Source: an uncultured Collinsella sp.
Lineage (GTDB): Bacteria > Actinomycetota > Coriobacteriia > Coriobacteriales > Coriobacteriaceae
Length of the DNA: 33,484 bases
Assembly (NCBI GenBank): GCA_949287065.1
Contig: CASEEV010000038.1
Span: 1 to 33,484 of the forward strand
Direction of reading: 5' to 3'
The notes under the pieces were generated by a model. The model was given only the letters and a program-made list of their open reading frames with translations. It ran no database searches and had not been told where the DNA came from. A program made the position numbers and the translations under genes. Below are positions 19,540 to 27,175 of this stretch, one piece after another. Positions within the stretch are counted from its first letter, which is position 1; every line of letters starts with the position of its first letter.

Positions 19540-19860
19540 ATGGGAGCAATCAAAGAAGTTTCCGTCGATACCTTCGACGAGGTCCTGACGTCGGATCTGC
19601 CCGTTCTCGTTGACTTCTGGGCACCGTGGTGCGGCCCGTGCCGTGCGCTCGCGCCCGCCGTCGAGGAGATCGCCGGCGAGATGGCCGGCAAGCTCAAGGT
19701 CTTCAAGTGCAACGTCGACGAGAACCAAGACCTGGCCATGCGCTACCACGTCATGTCGATCCCCACGCTCGTGCTCTTCAAGGGCGGCGAAGAGGCGGCC
19801 CGCACGGTCGGCGCCATGCCCAAGCCGCGCCTGGTCGAGGAGATCAGCCGCAACCTGTAG
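19540..19860 (+). CDS. trxA: Thioredoxin
   Basis: A 106-residue thioredoxin, a cytosolic disulfide reductant for ribonucleotide reductase, peroxidases and others. The active site WCGPC sits in LVDFWAPWCGPCRALAPAVE (about residues 30-34), followed by 'KLKVFKCNVDENQDLAMRYH', the cis-proline loop 'SIPTLVLFKGGE' and the C-terminal helix. Length and order are standard. I start at ATG 19540, which has a near-perfect AAGGAGGT site; an upstream in-frame ATG at 19417 would add 41 residues without family resemblance. No thioredoxin reductase gene is adjacent. It has its own terminator. Confidence 0.97.
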   Translation: MGAIKEVSVDTFDEVLTSDLPVLVDFWAPWCGPCRALAPAVEEIAGEMAGKLKVFKCNVDENQDLAMRYHVMSIPTLVLFKGGEEAARTVGAMPKPRLVEEISRNL

Positions 19861-19921
19861 CTGCGGGGCGACAACGCCAAGGCGCGTGCTTCTCGCCCGC
19901 GCTTCTCGCCCGTAGTACACT

Positions 19922-19949
19922 AAAGCCCCGAGACGCTCGGGGCTTTTTT
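19922..19949 (+). terminator. Rho-independent terminator of trxA
   Basis: AAGCCCCGAG and CTCGGGGCTT form a perfect 10-bp stem with a 3-nt ACG loop, followed by a T-run. It lies 61 bp past the trxA stop. The rest of the gap to 20040 shows no clear promoter or NikR-type box. Confidence 0.93.
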
Positions 19950-20040
19950 CTTGCCAAACCACGCTGTCCGCGGGCAGCGGCGGCCTGAGCGGTCGCACGC
20001 ACGCGCCCCGCGCCGCCTGCCGCAAACGAAAGGGTGCACC

Positions 20041-20289
20041 ATGCACGACGTCGGAATGAACATGAGCCAGCTTGCCATGACCGTCAAGCAGATCGACGAC
20101 ACGATCGAGCTTGCGCACGACTGGGCCCACGAGCTCACGCATGCGACCGAGAGCTTTGAGATGGACCGCATTGCCCACAAGCTCGAGCAGGCCATGGTGG
20201 CGCTCGGCGAGGCGCACGCCGCGCTCGAGGGCTACGAGGAGGCCATCGAGGCCGACCACAACTCCGTCGGATCGGTCAGGCTGGTGTAA
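20041..20289 (+). CDS. Unrecognised His-rich helical 82-residue protein at the head of the nikR-hyp run
   Basis: I do not recognise a family. The protein opens MHDVGMNMSQLAMTVKQIDD and appears to be two amphipathic helices (~8-36 and ~38-72) with an acidic surface, no signal peptide and no cysteine. It has seven histidines (2, 26, 30, 34, 46, 59, 73). H26, H30 and H34 in AHDWAHELTHA are spaced by four and would line one face of a helix, a geometry that can bind metal. The stop is 3 bp before the nikR ATG, and nikR is followed by hypF, so it is almost certainly co-expressed with nickel regulation and hydrogenase maturation. A role in nickel binding or delivery is inference. AAAGGGTG precedes ATG 20041. 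Confidence 0.75.
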   Translation: MHDVGMNMSQLAMTVKQIDDTIELAHDWAHELTHATESFEMDRIAHKLEQAMVALGEAHAALEGYEEAIEADHNSVGSVRLV

Positions 20290-20292
20290 CCC

Positions 20293-20724
20293 ATGCAGGA
20301 CAACGACCTCGTGCGGTTCTCGATCGCCGTTCCCGCCGGACTGCTGCGGCAGTTTGACGAGCAGATCGAGCGCACGCGCGGCGACCGCAACCGCTCCGAG
20401 GCGGTCCGCGACCTTATCCGCTCCTCCATTGTGCGCGAGAAGCTCCGGACCCCGGAGGAAGAGGTCATCGGCTCGCTCACGATGATCTACGACCACCACG
20501 CCGGCGACCTCACGCGCAGGCTCGACGACGTGCAGCACGACTACACCGACGAGATCGTCTCAACGTTGCACGTGCACCTCGACCACCACAACTGCCTCGA
20601 GATTCTGGCGCTGCGCGGCACCGGCGAGCGCGTGTACGAGCTGGCCGACCGCCTGCTCGCGCTCAAGGGCGTGAGCCACGGCGAGCTTACCTGCGCCGCC
20701 ACCGAGGGAAGCCTCGGGCTGTAG
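20293..20724 (+). CDS. nikR: Nickel-responsive transcriptional regulator NikR
   Basis: A 143-residue ribbon-helix-helix plus ACT-like regulator that binds DNA when loaded with nickel and usually represses nickel uptake. Residues ~5-48 form the RHH domain (LVRFSIAVPAGLLRQFDEQI then RTRGDRNRSEAVRDLIR). The high-affinity nickel ligands of E. coli NikR (H76, H87, H89, C95) are all present as H82 (DVQHDYTDE), H93, H95 and C101 in 'STLHVHLDHHNCLEILAL', with identical spacing. It lies between the small His-rich gene and hypF with 3-bp gaps on both sides. I found no GTATGA-N16-TCATAC operator in the window; its target may be elsewhere. Confidence 0.96.
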   Translation: MQDNDLVRFSIAVPAGLLRQFDEQIERTRGDRNRSEAVRDLIRSSIVREKLRTPEEEVIGSLTMIYDHHAGDLTRRLDDVQHDYTDEIVSTLHVHLDHHNCLEILALRGTGERVYELADRLLALKGVSHGELTCAATEGSLGL

Positions 20725-20727
20725 GGT

Positions 20728-23313
20728 ATGGCGCGGGCGCGGATACATATTTCGGGCATCGTGCAGGGCGTGGGGTTTAGGCCCTTCGTGTACCGCGAGG
20801 CGGTAGCGCGCGGACTTGCCGGCTGGGTGCTCAACGCCTCGGACGGCGTGCACGTAGAAGCTGCGGGGCCTAAGGAGGCGCTCGCGGACTTTGCGCGCGC
20901 GCTGAGCGACCGTGCGCCGGCCGCCGCACGTGTGACCGACGTGCAGGTGCGCTGGGGCGAGGAGAAGGGCAGCTCCAAAGCCGCGTGCGCCGGCTCGGCG
21001 GAGGCCTCCGGCGCGGCAGAGGCAGCAACTACGGGCGCTGTCCAAACGGGTGTCGCCGGCACGACCGCCGCCCGCTTTGAGATCCGCAGCTCGGACGACG
21101 CCGCGGCCAAAACCACGCTCGTCTCGCCCGACATAGCCACCTGCCCCGACTGTCTGCACGAGCTCTTTGACCCCGCCGACCGGCGCTACCATTACCCCTT
21201 TATCAACTGCACCAACTGCGGGCCGCGCTTCACCATCATCCGCGACCTGCCGTACGACCGCCCGCTCACCTCTATGGCGGGCTTTCCCATGTGCCCCGCC
21301 TGCGCCGCCGAGTACGCCGACCCCGCCGACCGGCGCTTTCATGCGCAGCCCGACGCCTGCTTTGCGTGCGGCCCGCACATCACCTGGCGAGAGGCTGCCG
21401 GAGGCGAACTTCTCGTAGGCAGCACGTGCGAGAAGAGCGACGCCCTTATCGCACGGTGCGCGGAGCTTCTTGCCAGCGGCGGCATTGTGGCCATCAAGGG
21501 GCTGGGCGGGTTTCACCTTGCCTGCGACGCCGCGAACGAGGCTGCCGTGGCAGAGCTCAGGCGCCGCAAGAGACGCTCCAACAAGCCGCTCGCCGTTATG
21601 GTGCGCAGCCTCGACGACGCGCGAGGTCTCTGCCGTGTGGGCAAGCTCGAAGCCGAGCTGCTCGCCGGCTCCGTGCGGCCCATCGTGCTGCTGAGGCAAA
21701 AGGCGGTCGAGAAGAACGCCGCCCTGGGTGAGGCCCGGGGCACGCGCTCGGGTCTTGCGCCGTCGGTGGCGTACGATCTGCCCGAGTTGGGCGTGATGCT
21801 CCCCTACACGCCCTTGCAGCACCTGCTGCTCGCCGCATGCGCCGAGCGCGACGTTTGCGCGCTGGTTATGACGAGCGGCAACGTATCCGAGGAGCCCATC
21901 GAGACCGACGACGACCTCGCATGGGAGCGCCTTGTAGCGAGCGGCCTGGCCGACGCGCTGCTTGGCAACGACCGCCCCATTCTCTCGCGCTACGACGACT
22001 CGGTCGTGCGCGTGGTCGAGGACGCCATCATGCCCGTGCGCCGCGCCCGCGGCTATGCGCCGCAGCCTGTGGCGCTGCCGCGCATCGAGGCTGCATGCGT
22101 GCCCGCCCTTCTCGCCTGCGGGGCCGAGCAGAAGGCAACCCTCGCCCTTACGCGCGAGGAGCAGAGCGGAGCGGCTTCGTGCTTTGTGTCGCAGCACATC
22201 GGCGATGTGGAGAACGTGTCGACCTTCGACGCGTGGCGCGAGGCGCGCCGGCGTCTGAGCGACCTCTTTGACCTTGAGCCGGAGGCACTTGCCTGCGACG
22301 CTCACCCCACCTACCTGGCGAGCCAGTGGGCCCGCGCCGAGGCAGAGAAGCGCGGGCTGCCGCTCGTGGAGGTGCAGCACCACCATGCGCACGTTGCCGC
22401 CGTGATGGCGGAGGCCGCGGCGCGCGGCGCGCTGGACCCCGGCGCGCGCACGGTGGGCATTGCATTTGACGGCACTGGCGCCGGCGCGGCCTACGCGGCC
22501 GATGCGGGCTCGGGCGCCGCCCTTGAGCTCGACGGCACCGTGTGGGGCAGCGAGGTTCTCGTAGCGGGTCTCGCGGGCTTTACGCGCGCAGCGCATCTGC
22601 TGCCCTGGCGCTTGCCAGGGGGTGCCGCTTCGGTGCGCGACGCACGACGCAATGCGCTTGCGCTCCTTATGGCCTGCAGCCTTGCCGACCTGCCCGCAGC
22701 GCAGCCCTTCCTCGGCGAGCTCGATGACCAGACTCGAGCCCTCACCGTCGCCATGGTGAAGCGCGGTCTCAACAGCCCCGTTACCACGAGCATGGGCCGG
22801 CTCTTCGACGCCGTGGCGGCGCTTCTGGGCATCTGCGGCCAGGCGACCTACGACGGCGAGCCCGCCATCGCGCTCGAAGCCGCAGCGTGGCGCGCCGAGG
22901 CCCAGGACGCAGGCGGGACCCCCGCCGCGTCCGCGCTGCCGGACTTCTCCCTCACCGAGGACGCGCAGGGCCCCGGCGCACTCGTGGCCGACCCCACGCC
23001 CGTACTCCGCGCCCTGCTCGAGCAGCACGCGGCCGGCTGCGCGCCCGAGCTACTCGCCCGCGCCTTCCACGAAGCGGTTGCCCGCATGGCGGCCGACCTT
23101 GCCGCGCGCATCGGCGAACGCGAAGGCATTGGCACGGTCGCGCTCGCCGGCGGCGTGTTTATGAACCGCTTGCTCCTTGCTCGAGTGCGCGAGCTTTTGC
23201 AGGCCCATGGCATGACCGTACTCGTGCCGCGCGACCTGCCCGTCAACGACGGTTGCATCGCCTACGGCCAGGCCGCCGTAGCCCGCGCCCGCCTCGCCGC
23301 CGGCCCCGCCTAG
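20728..23313 (+). CDS. hypF: Carbamoyltransferase HypF
   Basis: HypF makes thiocarboxamide on HypE from carbamoyl phosphate and ATP, the source of the CN ligands of [NiFe]-hydrogenase. The 861-residue protein has four domains in order. First is acylphosphatase (~1-80, ISGIVQGVGFRPFVYREAVA). Second are two zinc fingers with C139, C142, C161, C164, C189, C192, C211 and C214 in the family pattern. Third is a YrdC-like domain (~235-420, GIVAIKGLGGFHLACDAANE; LPYTPLQHLLL). Fourth is a Kae1-like domain (~450-860) with 'EVQHHHAHVAAVMAEAA' and 'ALAGGVFMNRLLLARVRELL'. It is about 110 residues longer than the E. coli protein, partly from an Ala/Gly/Thr-rich linker at ~80-118. The start is 3 bp after nikR. 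Confidence 0.97.
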   Translation: MARARIHISGIVQGVGFRPFVYREAVARGLAGWVLNASDGVHVEAAGPKEALADFARALSDRAPAAARVTDVQVRWGEEKGSSKAACAGSAEASGAAEAATTGAVQTGVAGTTAARFEIRSSDDAAAKTTLVSPDIATCPDCLHELFDPADRRYHYPFINCTNCGPRFTIIRDLPYDRPLTSMAGFPMCPACAAEYADPADRRFHAQPDACFACGPHITWREAAGGELLVGSTCEKSDALIARCAELLASGGIVAIKGLGGFHLACDAANEAAVAELRRRKRRSNKPLAVMVRSLDDARGLCRVGKLEAELLAGSVRPIVLLRQKAVEKNAALGEARGTRSGLAPSVAYDLPELGVMLPYTPLQHLLLAACAERDVCALVMTSGNVSEEPIETDDDLAWERLVASGLADALLGNDRPILSRYDDSVVRVVEDAIMPVRRARGYAPQPVALPRIEAACVPALLACGAEQKATLALTREEQSGAASCFVSQHIGDVENVSTFDAWREARRRLSDLFDLEPEALACDAHPTYLASQWARAEAEKRGLPLVEVQHHHAHVAAVMAEAAARGALDPGARTVGIAFDGTGAGAAYAADAGSGAALELDGTVWGSEVLVAGLAGFTRAAHLLPWRLPGGAASVRDARRNALALLMACSLADLPAAQPFLGELDDQTRALTVAMVKRGLNSPVTTSMGRLFDAVAALLGICGQATYDGEPAIALEAAAWRAEAQDAGGTPAASALPDFSLTEDAQGPGALVADPTPVLRALLEQHAAGCAPELLARAFHEAVARMAADLAARIGEREGIGTVALAGGVFMNRLLLARVRELLQAHGMTVLVPRDLPVNDGCIAYGQAAVARARLAAGPA

Positions 23314-23403
23314 GGATCGCCGACCGGGGAGCGGCGCACCTCCTCTAAACCGCAGCTTTTGGGTGATTGCGGCGGCTGCCGGGCGCGCGAGGCGGGCGCG
23401 CGC

Positions 23404-23409
23404 TATAGT
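23404..23409 (+). promoter_or_regulatory. Possible -10 box ahead of hypC
   Basis: TATAGT lies 31 bp upstream of the hypC start in the only sizeable gap (127 bp) inside the hyp cluster. No matching -35 is visible in the GC-rich sequence before it, so a separate hypCDE promoter is possible but weakly supported. Confidence 0.25.
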
Positions 23410-23440
23410 AGGCACGGAAACATCGTCGAAAGGCCACCGC

Positions 23441-23740
23441 ATGTGCCTCGCAGTACCCGGTAAGATCACCGCGCTCGACGCGGACGCCGCAACGGCTACC
23501 GTCAACATGCTCGGCGTGGAGCAGCGCGCCTCCACCCGTCTCATTCCCACCGCCCAAGTGGGCGACTACGTGCTCGTGCACGCCGGCTTTGGCATCCAGA
23601 TCGTCAGCGCCGAGGAGGCCGAGGAGACGCTCAAGCTCGTGGCCGACCTCACCGAGCTCGTGGAAGACGAGCTGCCCGTAGCCGACTCCGACCCCGCACC
23701 TGCAAGCGACCCCGAGCCCGCTGCGACTGGCGCGCGCTAG
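23441..23740 (+). CDS. hypC: Hydrogenase maturation chaperone HypC
   Basis: HypC forms a complex with HypD to assemble the Fe(CN)2CO unit and then docks on the hydrogenase large-subunit precursor. The protein starts MCLAVPGKI, so the essential Cys2 is exposed after removal of methionine; an OB-fold strand pattern follows with 'VGDYVLVHAGFGIQIV', which carries the conserved His. I start at ATG 23441 for this reason; an upstream in-frame start at 23363 would hide Cys2. At 99 residues it is slightly longer than usual because of a Pro/Ala/Asp-rich tail after ~80. hypD begins 1 bp after its stop. Confidence 0.95.
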   Translation: MCLAVPGKITALDADAATATVNMLGVEQRASTRLIPTAQVGDYVLVHAGFGIQIVSAEEAEETLKLVADLTELVEDELPVADSDPAPASDPEPAATGAR

Positions 23741-23741
23741 T

Positions 23742-24932
23742 ATGAACGCCCCCGCCAGCACCGCGGCAGAAGAGCCGCTTGCCCCGGGCACCGCGAGCGC
23801 CTCTGCCCCCGACCCTTCCGCTGCCCCTCACGCCGCCCCCGACCTCGCTGCCTTCCGCGACCCCGTCCGCGCACGCGAGCTCATCGCCGCCATCAACCGA
23901 ACGGTCGAAGCGGCGGGGCGCCCCATCAACCTCATGGAGGTCTGCGGCACGCACACGGTGAGCATCGGGCGTTACGGCTTCCGCTCGGTCATGCCCGACG
24001 GTCTCAAACTGCTTTCTGGACCCGGGTGCCCGGTCTGCGTGACCGCCAACGCCGACATCGACCACGCCATCGCACTCGCCCGCATGGACGGCGCGCTTAT
24101 CGCCACGTTCGGCGACATGGTGCGCGTCCCCGGCTCCACCTCGTCGCTTGCCGCCGAGAAGGCCGCCGGGCGCGACGTGCGCATCGTGTACTCGCCGCTC
24201 GACGCGCTCGACCTCGCCGCCGAGAACCCCGAGCGCCAGGTCATCTTCATGGGCGTGGGCTTTGAGACCACTACGCCCGCTATCGCGGCCTGCATTCTCG
24301 AGGCCGAGGCGCGCGGCCTGCAGAACTTCTCGGTTTTCTCGGCGCATAAGATGACGCCGCCCGCGCTCAAGGCCATTGCCGACGACCCCGAGACCCGTAT
24401 CGACGGGTTCATTCTGCCCGGACATGTGTCGACCATCACGGGGCTCGCGCCGTACCGGTTCTTGGCGGAACAGTACCGTACGCCGGGCGTGGTCACCGGC
24501 TTTGAGCCGGTGGACATTCTGGCGAGCGTGGAGTGGCTGTGCCGCATGGTCGCGCGCGGCGAGGCGCGCATTGAGAACGCCTACCAGCGCGGCGTTGCCG
24601 CAGACGGCAACCCGGTGGCGCGCGCCCTGGTAGAGCAGGTCTTTGAGCCGGTCGACGCCGTGTGGCGCGGGCTGGGAACGCTGCCGCAGTCGGGTCTTGC
24701 CATCAGGTCCGCGTTTGCGCGCTTCGACGCGCGGACGCGCTTTGAGGTGCCCGTTGAGCCCACGCGCGAGCCCGCCGGCTGCCGCTGCGGCGACGTGCTG
24801 CGCGGGGCGCTGGCCCCCAACCGCTGCCCGCTCTTTGGCCGCGCCTGCACGCCCGAGCACCCCGTGGGTCCGTGCATGGTCTCGACCGAGGGAAGCTGCG
24901 CCGCGTACTTCCGCTACCGCGAGGAGGCATAA
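23742..24932 (+). CDS. hypD: Hydrogenase maturation protein HypD
   Basis: HypD is the [4Fe-4S] scaffold on which, with HypC, iron receives CN and CO. Conserved motifs are 'INLMEVCGTHTVSIGRYGFR' (C68), 'LLSGPGCPVCVT' (C96, C99), 'GFETTTPAIAA' and 'ILPGHVSTITGLAPYRFL'. The C-terminal cluster cysteines lie in 'AGCRCGDVLRGALAPNRCPL' and 'GPCMVSTEGSCAAYFRY'. The 396-residue length is about 20-30 more than usual, from an Ala/Pro-rich N-terminal extension of ~35 residues before the conserved domain. The start is 1 bp after the hypC stop, consistent with coupled translation. Confidence 0.96.
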   Translation: MNAPASTAAEEPLAPGTASASAPDPSAAPHAAPDLAAFRDPVRARELIAAINRTVEAAGRPINLMEVCGTHTVSIGRYGFRSVMPDGLKLLSGPGCPVCVTANADIDHAIALARMDGALIATFGDMVRVPGSTSSLAAEKAAGRDVRIVYSPLDALDLAAENPERQVIFMGVGFETTTPAIAACILEAEARGLQNFSVFSAHKMTPPALKAIADDPETRIDGFILPGHVSTITGLAPYRFLAEQYRTPGVVTGFEPVDILASVEWLCRMVARGEARIENAYQRGVAADGNPVARALVEQVFEPVDAVWRGLGTLPQSGLAIRSAFARFDARTRFEVPVEPTREPAGCRCGDVLRGALAPNRCPLFGRACTPEHPVGPCMVSTEGSCAAYFRYREEA

Positions 24933-24935
24933 CGT

Positions 24936-25985
24936 ATGGCAGACACCACCGTTCTGCTCGGCCATGGGTCGGGCGGGCAGATGATGAAGCGCCTTATTGA
25001 CGAGATGTTCTTGGAGGCCTTCGGCAACCCGGCGCTCAACGAGGGCAACGACGCCGGCGTGGCGCCGCTCGGCGCGAGCGAGAATGGCGAGGCCGGGAGC
25101 GCCCCGGTTCGCATTGCCATGTCGACCGACAGCTTCGTGGTGACCCCGCAGTTCTTTCCGGGCGGCAACATCGGGCGGCTCGCCGTGTGCGGCACCGTAA
25201 ACGACGTGGCCACCTCGGGCGCACGCGTGCGCTATCTCTCGTGCGGGTTCATCCTCGAAGAGGGCTACCCCATGGACAAGCTGCGCGCCATCTGCCAGAG
25301 CATGGCCGACACCGCGCGCGAGGCGGGCGTGGCCATTATCACCGGCGACACCAAGGTCGTGGAGCGCGGCGGTGCCGACGGCGTGTACATCAACACGGCC
25401 GGCGTGGGCGAGCTGCCTGCGGGCGCGGAGCTCTCGGGCGCTAACTGCCGCCCCGGCGACAAGGTGCTCGTCTCGGGCACCCTTGGCGACCACGGCATCG
25501 CGATCATGAGCCAGCGCGAGGGGCTTGCGTTTGCGGCCCCCATCGAGTCCGACGCCGCACCGCTCAACCACCTTATTGCCGCCGTTATGGAGGCGGCGCC
25601 GAGCGCACGTTGCTTCCGCGACCCCACGCGCGGCGGCCTGGCGAGCACCCTGAACGAGTTTGCCGCCGCGAGCAACGTTGAGATCGAGATCAGCGAGGAA
25701 GCCGTGCCCGTGCGCGATGCCGTGCGCGGCGCCTGCGAGATGCTCGGCTACGACGTGCTGCAGGTGGCCAACGAGGGCAAGATGGTCGCCGTGGTGCCGC
25801 CCGAAGAGGCCGACGCTGCGCTCGCCGCCATGCGCGCCAGCCGCTACGGCGAGAACGCCGCTGTTATCGGCGAGATCCTGCCGCTCACAGAAGGTGCTTC
25901 TCCGCGCGTTCGCGTGCGTACGCCTTGGGGCTCGGCCCGCGTGCTCGACATGCTGGTGGGCGAACAGCTCCCCCGCATCTGCTAA
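24936..25985 (+). CDS. hypE: Hydrogenase maturation protein HypE
   Basis: HypE dehydrates the thiocarboxamide made by HypF to thiocyanate on its own C-terminal cysteine and passes CN to HypC/HypD. The 349-residue PurM-like protein has the N-terminal 'LLGHGSGGQMMKRLIDEMF', the ATP-site motifs 'MSTDSFVVTPQFFPGGNIGR' and 'AVCGTVNDVATSGA', and 'FRDPTRGGLASTLNEFA'. It ends in the diagnostic PRIC with the terminal cysteine intact. GAGGAGG lies upstream and the start is 3 bp after the hypD stop. It is the last hyp gene here; hypA and hypB are not in the window. Confidence 0.97.
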   Translation: MADTTVLLGHGSGGQMMKRLIDEMFLEAFGNPALNEGNDAGVAPLGASENGEAGSAPVRIAMSTDSFVVTPQFFPGGNIGRLAVCGTVNDVATSGARVRYLSCGFILEEGYPMDKLRAICQSMADTAREAGVAIITGDTKVVERGGADGVYINTAGVGELPAGAELSGANCRPGDKVLVSGTLGDHGIAIMSQREGLAFAAPIESDAAPLNHLIAAVMEAAPSARCFRDPTRGGLASTLNEFAAASNVEIEISEEAVPVRDAVRGACEMLGYDVLQVANEGKMVAVVPPEEADAALAAMRASRYGENAAVIGEILPLTEGASPRVRVRTPWGSARVLDMLVGEQLPRIC

Positions 25986-25998
25986 GCGAATGCCACCT

Positions 25999-26031
25999 AC
26001 GGGCTGGGGCAGCAAGACGCCTCCAGCCCGT
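25999..26031 (+). terminator. Hairpin after hypE, possible operon end
   Basis: ACGGGCTGG (25999-26007) and CCAGCCCGT (26023-26031) form a perfect 9-bp stem, 13 bp past the hypE stop, with further weak pairing towards the loop. There is no T-run, so termination efficiency is uncertain. Confidence 0.45.
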
Positions 26032-26079
26032 TCGAAGGGCACACGGCCCGCATTTTGCCCGATGCCGGGAACGTTTTGA

Positions 26080-26204
26080 CGGTTATTCGAATACTTTTCG
26101 GAACACCGCGAGTAGACGAGGGTTCTCGGCCAACAAACCCGCAGGTAGAAGCGTTGGGCACAAGCGGGCTACTCGGCATCTTCTAAAAAGTATTCGAATA
26201 TCCG
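26080..26204. repeat. Structured intergenic element, copy A
   Basis: Outer arms 26080-26098 and 26186-26204 are 19-bp inverted repeats with one mismatch (centre TATTCGAATA). Inside lie a second stem, CGAGTAG (26109-26115) with CTACTCG (26169-26175), and a conserved AAACCCGCAGGTA at 26135-26147. GCCAAC/GTTGG can form an inner stem around it. The layout is that of a folded RNA or DNA hairpin of ~125 nt. Copy B shares the core but not the arm sequence. Confidence 0.75.
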
Positions 26205-26238
26205 AAAAAAACTCTTCGCACGGCCCTTCCGACAGCCC

Positions 26239-26377
26239 GTTTTTACGGGAAATGGAGGTTCTTTTGAAGCTCCGCGAGTAGACCGCACGCCCCGGGCATC
26301 AAACCCGCAGGTACAGGGCGTGCTGCACAATCGGCTACTCGAGCATCGTCCGAAGAACCTCCATTTTCCGTAAAAAC
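26239..26377. repeat. Structured intergenic element, copy B
   Basis: Outer arms 26240-26263 and 26353-26376 are 24-bp inverted repeats with one mismatch, extendable by one pair at 26239/26377, and of different sequence from copy A. The shared core is CGAGTAG (26275-26281), AAACCCGCAGGTA (26301-26313), GCACAA, then CTACTCG (26335-26341). GCACGCCC (26285-26292) and GGGCGTGC (26316-26323) form a perfect inner stem around the conserved loop. Copies A and B are tandem, same orientation, 166 nt apart core to core. No other gene is visible in 25986-26466. Confidence 0.75.
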
Positions 26378-26466
26378 CGCCGTCCAAACCCCGTCCAAAT
26401 CGTCATAATCGCTCATCAGAGCAGGCTGCCGCACAAGACAGCGCGCCGCAAGCAGGAAGGAATCCC

Positions 26467-27129
26467 ATGCGTTTTAGCCACGTGATCTTCGACATGGACG
26501 GAACGCTGCTCAACACGCTCGACGACCTCGCGCTCGCCGCCAACCTCGTGTGCGCTGCGCACGGCTGGCCCGAGCACAGCCTTGCCGAGTACAAGCACAT
26601 GGTCGGCAACGGCGTCGAGAAGCTCGTGGAGCGCTACATGCCTGAAGGGCTCGCCGCCGCGGACCCGGAACTCTTTGAGCAGACCGTTGCCGAGCAGCGT
26701 GCCACCTACGCCGCGCACCGCCGCGATCACACCGAGCCCTACCCCGGCATCACCGCCATGCTCGACGAACTGCGAGCGCACGACGCGGTTCTCGCCGTGC
26801 TGAGCAACAAGGACCACAGCGCCGTGGAGCCCTTGGCGCGCGAGTACTTTGGCAGCCGGTTTGTCGCCGCGCAGGGGCGCGAGGAACGCTTTGCGCCAAA
26901 GCCCGACCCCGTGATCACCCGCGCGCTGCTCAAGCGCCTCGGCGCCGACCCTGCGCGCGTGCTGTACGTGGGCGACTCCGACGTAGACGTGGCAACCGGC
27001 CACAACGTGGGCGTGCCCGTCTGCGGCGTGGCCTGGGGCTTCCGCGGCCGCGCCGAGCTCGAGGCGGCCGGAGCCGACTACCTGGCCAACGAGCCCGCCG
27101 ACATCGTGCGCATTGCCACCGGCCAGTAG
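26467..27129 (+). CDS. HAD-superfamily hydrolase, phosphoglycolate-phosphatase-like
   Basis: A 220-residue HAD subfamily IA phosphatase. Motif I is D9-M-D11-G in HVIFDMDGTLLNT. A helical cap follows (~17-85, with YKHMVGNGVEKLVERY). Motif II is in 'VLAVLSNKDHSAVE' (Ser), motif III Lys in 'RFAPKPDPVITRALL', and motif IV 'VLYVGDSDVDVATGHNVGV'. The overall match is to the Gph/PGP group, which removes phosphate from 2-phosphoglycolate or other small phosphates; specificity is not settled by sequence. An AGGAAGG site precedes ATG 26467. The RNA methyltransferase gene follows after 46 bp, possibly co-transcribed. Confidence 0.9.
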   Translation: MRFSHVIFDMDGTLLNTLDDLALAANLVCAAHGWPEHSLAEYKHMVGNGVEKLVERYMPEGLAAADPELFEQTVAEQRATYAAHRRDHTEPYPGITAMLDELRAHDAVLAVLSNKDHSAVEPLAREYFGSRFVAAQGREERFAPKPDPVITRALLKRLGADPARVLYVGDSDVDVATGHNVGVPVCGVAWGFRGRAELEAAGADYLANEPADIVRIATGQ

Positions 27130-27175
27130 CCCCCTCCCGCATCGCCCGCCTGCCGCACCCACCGAAAGGAACCCC

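Noticed and set aside
19861-20040. NikR operator upstream of the nikR run
   Set aside because: No palindrome like GTATGA-N16-TCATAC or other dyad of suitable length could be found in this gap.
20560-23028. 822-codon minus-strand open frame opposite hypF
   Set aside because: It is a shadow of hypF, whose plus-strand product has all four HypF domains and all eight zinc cysteines.
23649-26042. 797-codon minus-strand open frame opposite hypD and hypE
   Set aside because: It spans two well-identified genes on the other strand and contains no family motif.
25986-26466. Short minus-strand ORFs (60-72 residues) across the two structured elements
   Set aside because: Both copies show similar peptides only because the core nucleotides are conserved; arms change freely and no start signals are present, so structure explains the conservation better than coding.
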